From NCBI GenBank assembly GCA_903906325.1, contig CAIVJV010000130.1:1-15130 (forward strand): a DNA stretch of 15,130 nt, read 5' to 3'. Positions 7,112 through 14,723 of this stretch are shown piece after piece; within the stretch, counting starts at the first letter, position 1; each line of letters starts with the position of its first letter. Source of the stretch: an uncultured Gemmatimonadota bacterium. GTDB taxonomy: Bacteria > Gemmatimonadota > Gemmatimonadetes > Gemmatimonadales > Gemmatimonadaceae. The position numbers and the translations under genes were made by a program. The notes under the pieces were generated by a model that was given only the letters and a program-made list of their open reading frames with translations, did no database searches and was not told the DNA's origin.

Positions 7112-8224
7112 CTAGTTCCCACGCCCGGTGGAATCACCGGCGGCCCGCACCTGGAGCGGGGTCCCCGGCGCGATCCCGAGCGCGGCGCCCACCAGGACCG
7201 TGTCGCCGGCGACGAGGCCGGCAGTGATCTCGAGCCGATCGGTCGCCTGATCCCGCGCGCCGAGGGTGACCTCGACCGTCTCGGTCACGCCCGCGCGGAG
7301 CCGGAGGACCGTGGGGCGCAACCCGCGTTGATCGATCGCCGCCGCCGGGAGTGTCAGGGTCTCGCGCGCATTCGCCGCCACACGCCCCTCGGCGAAGAGA
7401 CCGGCGACCAACCGATTCCCCGCGTTGGGGATGCGCACGCTCAGGCGTACCTGCCGCGTCTGCGGATCGGCGGCGGGATTGATCGAGGCGATCCGTCCAT
7501 CGAAGGTCCGCCCCGGATACCCCGTGACGGCGAAGCGGACCGGTGCCCCGACCCGGACCGTCGCCAACTGCTCCGCGGGAATCGCCGCCTCGAGCTTCAT
7601 CGTCGCGGGATCGACCACCACGAAGAGCGGCGCCCCCGGCGCGACCACATCGCCCGGATTCACGAAGCGCTCGCTCACGATCCCGGCGTACGGGGTGAGC
7701 ACATTGGTGGCATCGACCTGCTTCTGCGCCTGCGCGAGCCGCGCGCGGGCATCGAAGAGCGCCGTCTTGGCCACGAGGTCCGCGCGGCGCGCGTTCTCGA
7801 GATCGCGCTCGGCGATCGCCCCCGCCGCCCCGAGCTTCTCGGCGCGGGCGAGTTCCCGCGCGGCGAGATCGGCGGCGGCCTCCGCGGCGGCGAGCCCCGA
7901 GCGCGCGGAGAGGAACACATCACTGATCGCCCGGTCATCGATCTTGGCGAGCGAGGTCCCCGCCGCGACCACCGCCCCGGGATCACGGAGCACCTGGAGC
8001 ACCGAGCCCGGGACCTCGGCGCGGATCTGCGCCGTCCGGTCGGCGACGAGCGTGCCGGAGAGGATCGGACCGGACGCCAGGGTCGTGATCTGGGCGACGG
8101 CGATCCCCTCAGGTCCGAGCTGCACCGTGACCGGCGTCGCGGTCGCGCTGGCATCAGGCGCGCCCTGGCAGGCCGTGAGCGAGGTGAGGAGGACGAGCGT
8201 GGAGGCGACGAGACGGCGGGACAT
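7112..8224 (-). CDS. RND efflux periplasmic adaptor (membrane fusion) lipoprotein
   Basis: A 370-residue adaptor that links the inner-membrane pump to the outer-membrane channel. Residues 1-18 are a lipoprotein signal with Cys19 in a SLTAC lipobox. Next come a lipoyl/barrel-sandwich half (AEVPGSVLQVLRDPGAVVAAGTSLAKID), an alanine-rich alpha-hairpin (about residues 105-175), the second lipoyl half (LTPYAGIVSERFVNPGDVV), then beta-barrel and membrane-proximal domains. The start is ATG 8224, set by GAGGAAG 6 nt upstream on the coding strand and by the lipobox distance. An in-frame ATG at 8260 would bury the signal behind 12 polar residues. The gene follows the TolC stop by 38 bp and precedes the pump by 9 bp, so the operon is tight. 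The lipid anchor is typical of AcrA/MexA. Confidence 0.93.
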   Translation of the reverse strand: MSRRLVASTLVLLTSLTACQGAPDASATATPVTVQLGPEGIAVAQITTLASGPILSGTLVADRTAQIRAEVPGSVLQVLRDPGAVVAAGTSLAKIDDRAISDVFLSARSGLAAAEAAADLAARELARAEKLGAAGAIAERDLENARRADLVAKTALFDARARLAQAQKQVDATNVLTPYAGIVSERFVNPGDVVAPGAPLFVVVDPATMKLEAAIPAEQLATVRVGAPVRFAVTGYPGRTFDGRIASINPAADPQTRQVRLSVRIPNAGNRLVAGLFAEGRVAANARETLTLPAAAIDQRGLRPTVLRLRAGVTETVEVTLGARDQATDRLEITAGLVAGDTVLVGAALGIAPGTPLQVRAAGDSTGRGN

Positions 8225-8262
8225 CGGTGACTTCCTCGACGGATGGAGAGGGATCGACATGG

Positions 8263-8925
8263 TCAGCGGGCTCCCGGGATGGGGAGCGGAAGGTCCTTCA
8301 GGAGGGCGAGCCGCAACCGCGCGACCTCGAGATCGCGCGCGGCGTTCACCCGCTGGAGGCGCGCCTGCTCGAGTTGCACCCGCACCTCGGTGAGCTCGAG
8401 GGTCGTCGAGACGCCCTCGCGGAACCGCACCTCGGCGATCTGATACGCCTTGGCGGCTTGGGCATCGGTCCCGACCGACGCGAGATACGCGGCCTCGGCC
8501 TGCGCGAACTGATTCAGCGCGAGCAGCGCATCGAGGGCCGCCCCTTCCCGGCTCTGCTGCAACCGCTGCTGCGCCTCCGCGAGATTCGCCTCGGCCACCA
8601 TCCGCTCGCCCTTGAGACGCCCACCTGCGAGGACGGGGACGGAGAGCCCGAGCGAGACGTTCCAGTTCGGGAAGTAGAGATCGAGTGCGGACGGCAGGAA
8701 GGTCCCGTCCGGGGGATAGGCGAAGCGCTGATAGGTGGAGCTGAGTTGGAGCGCGGGGAGCCGAGCGAGCTTCGCGGCCCGCACCGCACTCTCCTGCGCC
8801 CGCACCGCCGCCTCCGCCTGCCGCACCGGCGCACGCGACGCGACGGCGGTGTCAGGGACGAGCGTACGATCATCCGCGAGCGTGAGGGGGCCCGTGGGAT
8901 TCACGCGCGCCCCCCGCGTCGTCAC
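8263..8925 (-). CDS. TolC-family outer-membrane channel, C-terminal part (after frameshift)
   Basis: This frame carries the second half of an outer-membrane efflux protein: a long helix (about PVRQAEAAVRAQESAVRAAKL), a beta segment (ALQLSSTYQRFAYPPDG...LYFPNWNVSLGLSVPVLAGGRLKGER) and a closing coiled-coil (LEQARLQRVNAARDLEVARLRLALL). It lacks a signal peptide and the first OEP repeat. These are found in the preceding frame (8870-10267), offset by one base. The open frame formally begins at GTG 8925, but family-like sequence starts just after the six-G run, at about 8910. If one base is removed, the TolC domain from GTG 9733 to here is 489 residues, a normal TolC length. It is therefore the back half of one gene, not an independent protein. 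Confidence 0.75.
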   Translation of the reverse strand: MTTRGARVNPTGPLTLADDRTLVPDTAVASRAPVRQAEAAVRAQESAVRAAKLARLPALQLSSTYQRFAYPPDGTFLPSALDLYFPNWNVSLGLSVPVLAGGRLKGERMVAEANLAEAQQRLQQSREGAALDALLALNQFAQAEAAYLASVGTDAQAAKAYQIAEVRFREGVSTTLELTEVRVQLEQARLQRVNAARDLEVARLRLALLKDLPLPIPGAR

Positions 8926-10267
8926 GGATCGGCGTGGTGAGGGTGAGCGGCGCGTTGAGCGGGAGATCGAGCAACTGCTTGAGCCGGAGATACGCCGCGG
9001 TGCGCGCCCCCTCGGCGCGGATCACCACCGGGCGCTGATTGTCGCGCGCGACGGTCGCGCGGAGGAGATCGAACTCGGCGGCGGTCCCGACCTCGCGCGC
9101 CAGCTGCACCTGCGCCAGGGTCCGATCGACGAGCACGAGCGAACTCTCCGCGATCGCGACGAACTGGTCGGAGGCGACGGCGTCGAAGTAGGCTTGCGCC
9201 ACCTCGAGGGCGGCCTGCGACGTGGCGGCGGTGTAGGCGATCTCCGCGGCGGAGCGGCCCGCGCGCGCGCCGGCCCGTGCGGCGGGGATGCGGCCCGCGG
9301 TATAGAGGTTCTGCGTGGCATTCAGGGCGAAGATCGCCGTGGTCGGCGCCGCGAAGATCCGGGCGATGGGGCTATCGGTGAAGCCGCCGCCCCCGCCGCC
9401 GCTCGAGGAATCGCTGGGGCTCGAGAAGCGTTGCGTGATCTCCGCGAACTGATTCTGGATCGCGCGCTGATACGCGACGGTCCCGGCGATCTGCGGTTTG
9501 CGCTGCGCGTCGACCTGTGTCTGCTGACCGAGCGCGCGCTGCACGCCGGCCGCCGCGATCGCGACCCCCTCGTTGCGCCGCTCGGCCATCTTGAGCGCGT
9601 CCGAGAGTGAGAGCGTGGTCGGGGCCGTGGTCGCCTGCTGCGCGATCGCGGCATGCGGCGTGACGACCATCGCGCCGAGCATTAGCAGGACGAGCGCCGC
9701 GGTCGCGCCCAGCGCGCGCAGGAAGAGTCGCACGTAGGCGCGCGGCGCCTCGGCGACGGGCGGGAACATCGAAGGCATCATGTCGCGGTGGAGGGCATCG
9801 GTGAAGAGCGTGCCGAGGAGCATCGTGCACGCCGGGTTCGCCTCGTGCGTCGAGCGGATGCGGCCGCTGGCGTGCAGGCGATCGACGTAGGCGCGGAGCT
9901 CGCGGAAGGAGGCGATCGGGTGATCGGCGGCGTCGGCGGAGTGCTCTGGGTGTTCATGCAGCTCGGCGACGGCGGATCGGAGCATCCCACGGCGCTCGAC
10001 CATGAAGGCGTGGCTCGCGGCGGCCCAGGCGGTCAGCTCGGCTTCGGGATCGACCGGGTGATCGGCCAGCGGGAACTGGTCTCCCTGGCGGCACGACCGG
10101 ATGACCTCGTCGATCAGGTTGGCCTTGGACCCGAAGAGCCGGAAGAGGGTAACCTCATTCACCCCAGCGACTTCGGCGATTCGGCGGGTGGTCGCGCCGC
10201 GGAACCCCGACTCGGCGTAGACCGTGGCGGCGGCGGCGAGGATCTGTTGTCTGGTCGGTTCTGACAT
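8870..10267 (-). CDS. TetR-type repressor fused in frame to TolC N-terminal half
   Basis: One open frame of 465 residues. Residues 1-178 are a TetR/AcrR repressor: the helix-turn-helix lies near 25-52 (ATTRRIAEVAGVNEVTLFRLFGSKANLI), followed by a helical ligand-binding part ending AYVRLFLRALG, a typical TetR C-terminus. With no stop the frame runs into a hydrophobic h-region (about 188-202) and an AIA cleavage site after residue 209. It then enters the first TolC/OEP repeat (SLSDALKMAERRNEG...AYFDAVASDQF...). The start at ATG 10267 gives the usual TetR N-terminus; the upstream in-frame ATGs lie within the operator. GTG 9733 (residue 179) could start TolC alone but has no Shine-Dalgarno sequence. 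TolC is cut off by a frameshift near 8910 and ends at a stop at 8870. It probably represses this efflux operon. Confidence 0.8.
   Translation of the reverse strand: MSEPTRQQILAAAATVYAESGFRGATTRRIAEVAGVNEVTLFRLFGSKANLIDEVIRSCRQGDQFPLADHPVDPEAELTAWAAASHAFMVERRGMLRSAVAELHEHPEHSADAADHPIASFRELRAYVDRLHASGRIRSTHEANPACTMLLGTLFTDALHRDMMPSMFPPVAEAPRAYVRLFLRALGATAALVLLMLGAMVVTPHAAIAQQATTAPTTLSLSDALKMAERRNEGVAIAAAGVQRALGQQTQVDAQRKPQIAGTVAYQRAIQNQFAEITQRFSSPSDSSSGGGGGGFTDSPIARIFAAPTTAIFALNATQNLYTAGRIPAARAGARAGRSAAEIAYTAATSQAALEVAQAYFDAVASDQFVAIAESSLVLVDRTLAQVQLAREVGTAAEFDLLRATVARDNQRPVVIRAEGARTAAYLRLKQLLDLPLNAPLTLTTPIRDDAGGARESHGPPHARG
8910..8915 (-). other. Frameshift site in TolC: run of six G on the coding strand
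   Basis: The upstream TolC frame reads ...TTPIRDD-A-G and the downstream frame resumes at about ARVNPTGPLTL. Deleting one base of this six-base run joins them into a single 667-residue TetR-TolC product. The shift needed is +1 (one extra base), which does not match classic -1 slippery sites. A homopolymer sequencing error, a true inactivating indel, or transcript slippage would all fit. Confidence 0.75.
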
Positions 10268-10273
10268 AGCTGG

Positions 10274-10314
10274 TGCAAGTGGTTGCTTGCATCGAAAGCA
10301 AGCGACTGCTTGCA
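10274..10314. promoter_or_regulatory. Probable TetR operator: four alternating GCTTGC/GCAAGC half-sites
   Basis: Within 41 bp there are four half-sites of alternating orientation: TGCAAG 10274-10279, GCTTGCA 10285-10291, GCAAGC 10298-10303 and GCTTGCA 10308-10314. Neighbours form perfect 6-bp inverted repeats with spacers of 6, 7 and 4 nt. The 10-mer TGCTTGCATC is directly repeated 23 bp apart (10284 and 10307). The cluster starts 7 bp upstream of the TetR start codon, between the divergent tetR-tolC and msrB genes. Autoregulation by the adjacent TetR is the natural inference. Confidence 0.65.
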
Positions 10315-10355
10315 TCAAACACAACCCACCCTGCAGAAGTTCCACCCATCCCACA

Positions 10356-10361
10356 CATCTT
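10356..10361 (+). promoter_or_regulatory. Possible -10-like box CATCTT before msrB
   Basis: CATCTT is followed by exactly 7 nt and then ATG 10369. This copies the TATCTT-N7-start layout at 1805-1818. No Shine-Dalgarno sequence precedes msrB. It is one base off TANNNT, so this is tentative support for a leaderless msrB transcript. Confidence 0.28.
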
Positions 10362-10368
10362 TCCCGCC

Positions 10369-10829
<461 letters not shown>

Positions 10830-10833
<4 letters not shown>

Positions 10834-11384
10834 CCTCCCTGTCACCTGACCCCTCCCACCTGACCCCTGCCACCCTGGCTGGCGGCTGCTTCTGGTGTCT
10901 CGAGGCGGTCTACCGGATGCTCCGCGGGGTCCACGCGGTGAAGAGTGGTTACGCCGGAGGGCATGTCGCGTATCCCACCTACGAACAGGTCTGCGGCAAG
11001 CAGACCGGCCATGCGGAGGTCGTGCAGATCACCTTCGATCCGCGCGAGATCACCTATCGGGACCTCCTCGACGTGTTCTTCACGATCCACGATCCCACCA
11101 CGCGGGATCGGCAGGGGAATGACATCGGCCCACAGTATCGCTCGGCGATCTTCACGCACGACGCCGAGCAGGAGATCATCGCCCGCGAGGCGCTCGAGGC
11201 CGCGCGATCGGCGTGGGACGATCCGATCGTGACCGAGGTCCGGCCATTGGATCGCTTCTGGCCCGCCGAGGCGCATCACGACGATTACTTCGCCCGGAAC
11301 CCACAGAATCCCTACTGTGCGGTGGTGGTCGCGCCGAAGGTCGCCAAGGCCCGCACCCGGTTCATGGAGCGGCTCGCCCGATGA
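10830..11384 (+). CDS. msrA: Peptide-methionine (S)-S-oxide reductase MsrA
   Basis: A 184-residue cytoplasmic enzyme that reduces the S-epimer of methionine sulfoxide, complementing MsrB. The catalytic motif GGCFWC is at residues 18-23 with nucleophile Cys20. Further family segments follow: VKSGYAGGHVAYPTYEQVCGKQTGHAE, FDP, DPTTRDRQGNDIGPQYRSAIF and FWPAEAHHDDYF. Cys163 in NPYCAVVVAPKV fits the resolving cysteine. ATG 10830 overlaps the msrB stop (ATGA), so the pair is co-translated. The N-terminal stretch of about residues 3-15 is unusual: it is encoded by a heptameric CCTGNNN repeat and probably adds a non-conserved Ser/Pro/Thr-rich leader. The stop in turn overlaps the next gene (ATGA at 11381-11384). 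Confidence 0.96.
10838..10872 (-). repeat. Heptameric tandem repeat, family 2 (GGTCAGG-type), 5 units, in the msrA 5' end
   Basis: Five 7-bp units, read on the plus strand as CCTGTCA, CCTGACC, CCTCCCA, CCTGACC and CCTGCCA (consensus CCTGNCN). They encode about residues 3-15 of MsrA. The 17 bases at 10838-10854 are an exact inverted copy of 12162-12178. Confidence 0.78.
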
Positions 11385-12160
11385 GCCGACAGCTCACCGG
11401 GCGCCGCGGTGCGCTCGTGGCGGCGGTGGTCCTCGGCGCGCTCCTCCCCGCGCTCGCCCACGCACAAGCCGGGATCCTCCGTGGGGTGGTGACCGATACG
11501 GCGGGGCGCCCGCTGCCCAACGTGGAGGTCCTCTCGGTGAACGCGAAGCGCACCACGCGCACCGATGCGGGGGGACGCTTCACGCTCGCCAAGCTCCCCT
11601 TCGGCCAGCAGCTGATCCTCGCGCGGCTCCCGGGGTATCAACCCGCCGACCAGGCGGTGACCATGCTCGATGAGGCGCCGCCGGACCTCACCTTCCGGTT
11701 GCGGCGCGTGGTGGTGGCGCTCGATACCGTGCGCATCGTCTCGCACGACGGCTGTGCCGCATACAACTTCGCCGGCTTCGACTGCCGCCGCCGGGCGGGG
11801 ATCGGACAGTTCCGCGGGGAGTCGGAGATCGCGGCGCTCCGCCCCATCTATTGGGCCGACATGTTCGACGAGCTCCCCGGCTTCCGTCGCTATCCCGTGC
11901 CCGATTCGCTCTTAGGCCGCGACTGGAAGGTGGAATCGACGACGGGGTGGCGCTGTTTGATGGAAGGGTGGAACGGACGGCATAAGACCGCGGCCGACCA
12001 AGCGGCTCGGCCGCGCGACATCGTCGGCGTCGAGCACTACGACACCTACGACAAGGTCCCGGCCGCGTACAAGCGACTCGCGTGGCCCACAGGGCAGGAC
12101 AAACCCTGTGCGCTCGTCATGTACTGGACGCGCGGGTTCATCGAGAATGGGAATAAGTAG
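11381..12160 (+). CDS. Exported carboxypeptidase-regulatory-like / TonB-plug-like protein without barrel
   Basis: A 259-residue exported protein. A Sec signal peptide covers 1-28 (h-region ALVAAVVLGALLPALA, cleavage after AHA). Residues about 31-108 are a carboxypeptidase-regulatory-like beta-sandwich (GVVTDTAGRPLPNVEVLSV...TDAGGRFTLAKLPFG). Residues about 113-251 resemble a TonB-receptor plug: an LDTVRI start, a RRRAGIGQF segment, a DMFDELPGF element, and VEHYDTYDKVPAAY followed by CALVMYWTRG. There is no 22-strand barrel. Four cysteines (125, 135, 192, 243) could form two disulfides. The start at ATG 11381 overlaps the msrA stop. Family 2 heptads begin right after the TAG stop. The plug-like reading rests on pattern memory. 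The function is unknown, perhaps an envelope-bound binding or scaffold protein. Confidence 0.68.
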   Translation: MSRQLTGRRGALVAAVVLGALLPALAHAQAGILRGVVTDTAGRPLPNVEVLSVNAKRTTRTDAGGRFTLAKLPFGQQLILARLPGYQPADQAVTMLDEAPPDLTFRLRRVVVALDTVRIVSHDGCAAYNFAGFDCRRRAGIGQFRGESEIAALRPIYWADMFDELPGFRRYPVPDSLLGRDWKVESTTGWRCLMEGWNGRHKTAADQAARPRDIVGVEHYDTYDKVPAAYKRLAWPTGQDKPCALVMYWTRGFIENGNK

Positions 12161-12192
12161 CAGGGGTCAGGTGACAGGTGTCAGGTCGCAGC
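12161..12192 (+). repeat. Family 2 heptameric repeat in the spacer before the S9 peptidase
   Basis: Directly after the TAG at 12158-12160 come CAGG and the units GGTCAGG, TGACAGG and TGTCAGG (12165-12185), then a degenerate TCGCAGC. Bases 12162-12178 are the exact reverse complement of 10838-10854 in msrA. Confidence 0.75.
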
Positions 12193-12205
12193 ATATCTCC
12201 CACAT

Positions 12206-12210
12206 AGGAG
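12206..12210 (+). promoter_or_regulatory. Ribosome binding site AGGAG fixing the S9 peptidase start
   Basis: AGGAG lies 8 nt before ATG 12219. It excludes the longer frame open from 12108, whose extra residues would read through the heptad repeat and the end of the previous gene. Confidence 0.7.
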
Positions 12211-12218
12211 TCCCCCGG

Positions 12219-14684
12219 ATGTTCGTTCCTCGGCTCATCGCGGTCCGCAGCGGATCGATCGGCGCCATCGCCACGCGCGCGGGTCTCGCGCTGCTGGTCG
12301 CCACGACCGCGGCCGTCGCGCAGGATGGCTATCGTCAGCCCCCCACCGCCGTCGCGCGGATCCTCGACGCCCCCGCGCTGCCCTCCGTCGTGGTGACCCC
12401 CGACCGGACGCACCTCCTCCTGCTCGAGCGGCCCGGCCTCCCCTCCATCGCGGAGATCGCCGCACCGGAGTACCGCGTGGCGGGGATCCGACTCGATCCG
12501 CGGACCAGTGGCCCGTCACGGCAGAATCCCGCCCGCGGCCTCTCGGTCATGTCGATCGACGGCGGCCCGACGACGCCGATCACGATGACGCTCCCGAGTG
12601 GCGCCGGGATCGGGAACCTCAGTTGGGCGCCGAGCGGCGCCCGCTTTGCCTTCGTGGTGAGCACCGCCGATGCGCTCACCCTCTGGGTCGGGGACCTGCG
12701 CACACGGAGCGCACGGCAGGTGACGGCACGCCGACTCAACGCGGTCCTCGGCGCGCCCTGCGATTGGACCGGGGACGAGGCGCTCGTCTGCACCTTCGTC
12801 CCGCAGGACCGGGGGGCGGAACCGAAGGCCCCGAGCGTCCCCACCGGGCCGATCACGCAGGAGGCGCTCACCGGCCGCGAGGATCGCGCCGCCACCTATC
12901 AGGATCTCCTCAAGAGCCCGCATGACGAGGCGATCTTCGCGCACTACGCCACGAGCCAGCTCGCCCGGGTGACCCTCGACGGCACCGTGACGCCGATCGG
13001 TGCCGCCGGGATCGTCAGTGCGGTGAATGCGAGCCCCGATGGCCGGTGGCTGCTCGTCACGACCCTCGCGCGGCCGTTCTCCTACTCCGTCCCGCTCACC
13101 TACTTCCCGACGACGATCGCGGTCTGGTCGCTCGACGGCACCGTGGCGCGCACCCTCGCCACACGGCCGCTGATCGAGCGCGTCTCGTGGGGCGGCGATG
13201 GCGCGCAGGTCGGGCCCCGTTCGCCCGCATGGCGGAGTGACGCACCCGCGACGTTGACCTGGATCGAGGCCCTCGACGGTGGGAATCCCGCCACGGCGGC
13301 GGCGAAGCGCGATCGCATCTTGGCGCTCAGCGCACCGTTCACCGGGGCGCCGAGCACGGTGGTGGAGACCGAGTGGCGCGCGCGCGGGATCACCTGGGGG
13401 CGCGGCGATCTCGCCATCGCGACCGAGGGCTCGAGCCGTGCGCGGAAGACGCGCACCTGGGCGATCGATCCGAGCGGGCGCGCGGCCCCGCGACTCCTCT
13501 GGGAGCGCTCCTCCGAGGATCGCTACAACGATCCCGGCACCTTCGTCACACGGCGGGATGCGCGGGGTCAGCAGGTGCTGCATCTGACGCCGGACGGGCG
13601 CGCCGCCTTCCTCCGCGGCACCGGCGCCTCGCCCGAGGGCGATCGCCCGTTCCTCGATCGGATCGACCTCGCCTCGGGGAAGACGGAGCGCCTCTTCCGT
13701 TCCACCGCGCCCTACTACGAGACGGTCGATGCCCTCCTCGATGAGAAGGGGGAGCGGCTCCTCACCCGCCGTGAGTCGGTCACCGAGCCGCCGAACTATT
13801 GGCAGCGGGACCTGGTCCGTCGCATCGCGCCCCGCCAGGTCACGGAGGTGGCCGACCCCGCCCCCGCCTTCGCGGGCGTCACCCGGCAGGTCGTGCAGTA
13901 CACGCGCGCCGATGGCGTCGCCCTGCAGGCGACGGTCTATCTCCCGCCGGGCTACGACACGGCGCGAGATGGTGCGATCCCCTTCCTCCTCTGGGCGTAT
14001 CCGCGCGAGTTCGGCTCCGCCGATGCCGCCTCGCAGGTCCAGGGCTCCCCCTATCGCTTCACGCGACCCGGGGGCTCGTCGCATCTCTTCGCGCTCCTTC
14101 AGGGCTACGGCGTGATGGATGATCCCACCATGCCGATCATCGCGCTCGACGGGAAGGAGTCGAACGACACCTACGTGGAGCAGCTCGTCGCGAGCGCCGA
14201 GGCGGCGGTGAATCAGATCGTGGGGATGGGCGTGGCCGATCGGGATCGCATCGCGGTCGGGGGGCACTCCTATGGCGCCTTCATGACGGCGAACCTCTTG
14301 GCGCACACGAAGCTCTTCCGCGCCGGGATCGCCCGGTCCGGCGCCTACAATCGCACGCTCACCCCTTTCGGCTTCCAAGGGGAGGAGCGCAGCTACTGGC
14401 AGGCCCCCGATCTCTACGAGCGGATGTCCCCGTTCACCTACGCCGATCGGATCAAGACCCCGATCCTCCTCGTGCATGGGATGGCGGACAACAACACCGG
14501 GACCTTCCCGATCCAGTCCGAGCGGATGTACGCCGCGCTCAAGGGGAACGGGGCGACGGTGCGCTATGTGCAGCTCCCGGGCGAGTCGCACGGCTACGCG
14601 GCGCGCGAGAGCATCGGGCACACGCTGGCGGAGATGCTCACCTGGCTCGATCAGTGGGTGAAGCCGGTGAAGCCCAAGATGTAG
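12219..14684 (+). CDS. Exported S9 family (S9D, glutamyl endopeptidase-like) serine peptidase
   Basis: An 821-residue prolyl-oligopeptidase-clan enzyme. A Sec signal peptide covers about residues 1-34 (h-region ending ...LVATTAAVA, followed by QDG), so it should act in the periplasm or outside the cell. Residues about 40-580 form the beta-propeller that gates access to the active site. The C-terminal alpha/beta-hydrolase domain carries the triad Ser684 (GGHSYGAF), Asp757 (MADNNTG) and His791 (GESHGYAARES). The surrounding sequence (ARSGAYNRTLTPFGFQ, MSPFTYADRIKTPILLVHG) closely matches the S9D subfamily, which includes chloroplast glutamyl endopeptidase, better than acylaminoacyl peptidases or DPP4. 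ATG 12219 follows AGGAG. It sits downstream of the plug-like protein and upstream of a TonB receptor; peptide scavenging is a possible shared role, by inference. Confidence 0.92.
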   Translation: MFVPRLIAVRSGSIGAIATRAGLALLVATTAAVAQDGYRQPPTAVARILDAPALPSVVVTPDRTHLLLLERPGLPSIAEIAAPEYRVAGIRLDPRTSGPSRQNPARGLSVMSIDGGPTTPITMTLPSGAGIGNLSWAPSGARFAFVVSTADALTLWVGDLRTRSARQVTARRLNAVLGAPCDWTGDEALVCTFVPQDRGAEPKAPSVPTGPITQEALTGREDRAATYQDLLKSPHDEAIFAHYATSQLARVTLDGTVTPIGAAGIVSAVNASPDGRWLLVTTLARPFSYSVPLTYFPTTIAVWSLDGTVARTLATRPLIERVSWGGDGAQVGPRSPAWRSDAPATLTWIEALDGGNPATAAAKRDRILALSAPFTGAPSTVVETEWRARGITWGRGDLAIATEGSSRARKTRTWAIDPSGRAAPRLLWERSSEDRYNDPGTFVTRRDARGQQVLHLTPDGRAAFLRGTGASPEGDRPFLDRIDLASGKTERLFRSTAPYYETVDALLDEKGERLLTRRESVTEPPNYWQRDLVRRIAPRQVTEVADPAPAFAGVTRQVVQYTRADGVALQATVYLPPGYDTARDGAIPFLLWAYPREFGSADAASQVQGSPYRFTRPGGSSHLFALLQGYGVMDDPTMPIIALDGKESNDTYVEQLVASAEAAVNQIVGMGVADRDRIAVGGHSYGAFMTANLLAHTKLFRAGIARSGAYNRTLTPFGFQGEERSYWQAPDLYERMSPFTYADRIKTPILLVHGMADNNTGTFPIQSERMYAALKGNGATVRYVQLPGESHGYAARESIGHTLAEMLTWLDQWVKPVKPKM

Positions 14685-14723
14685 CGAGCGAAACCTGCGC
14701 GGCGTGCAGGGCGTTGAGAGGGG

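Noticed and set aside
5048..8230. A 1060-codon open frame on the plus strand, antisense to the RND pump and adaptor
   Set aside because: It is a shadow of GC-rich codon use in the real genes: Arg/His/Asp/Glu/Gly-rich, no domain pattern, no plausible start. The minus strand encodes unmistakable RND and adaptor proteins.
8910..8915. Classic -1 programmed frameshift site
   Set aside because: The shift required to continue TolC is +1 (one extra base), so an X-XXY-YYZ slippery site would lead into the wrong frame.
10273..10368. Extended msrB start at 10273
   Set aside because: It would translate the operator half-sites and adds 32 unconserved residues. The conserved region begins just after ATG 10369.
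12108..12218. Extended S9 peptidase start at 12108
   Set aside because: It reads through the end of the previous gene and the heptad repeat and would bury the signal peptide. AGGAG before ATG 12219 decides the start.
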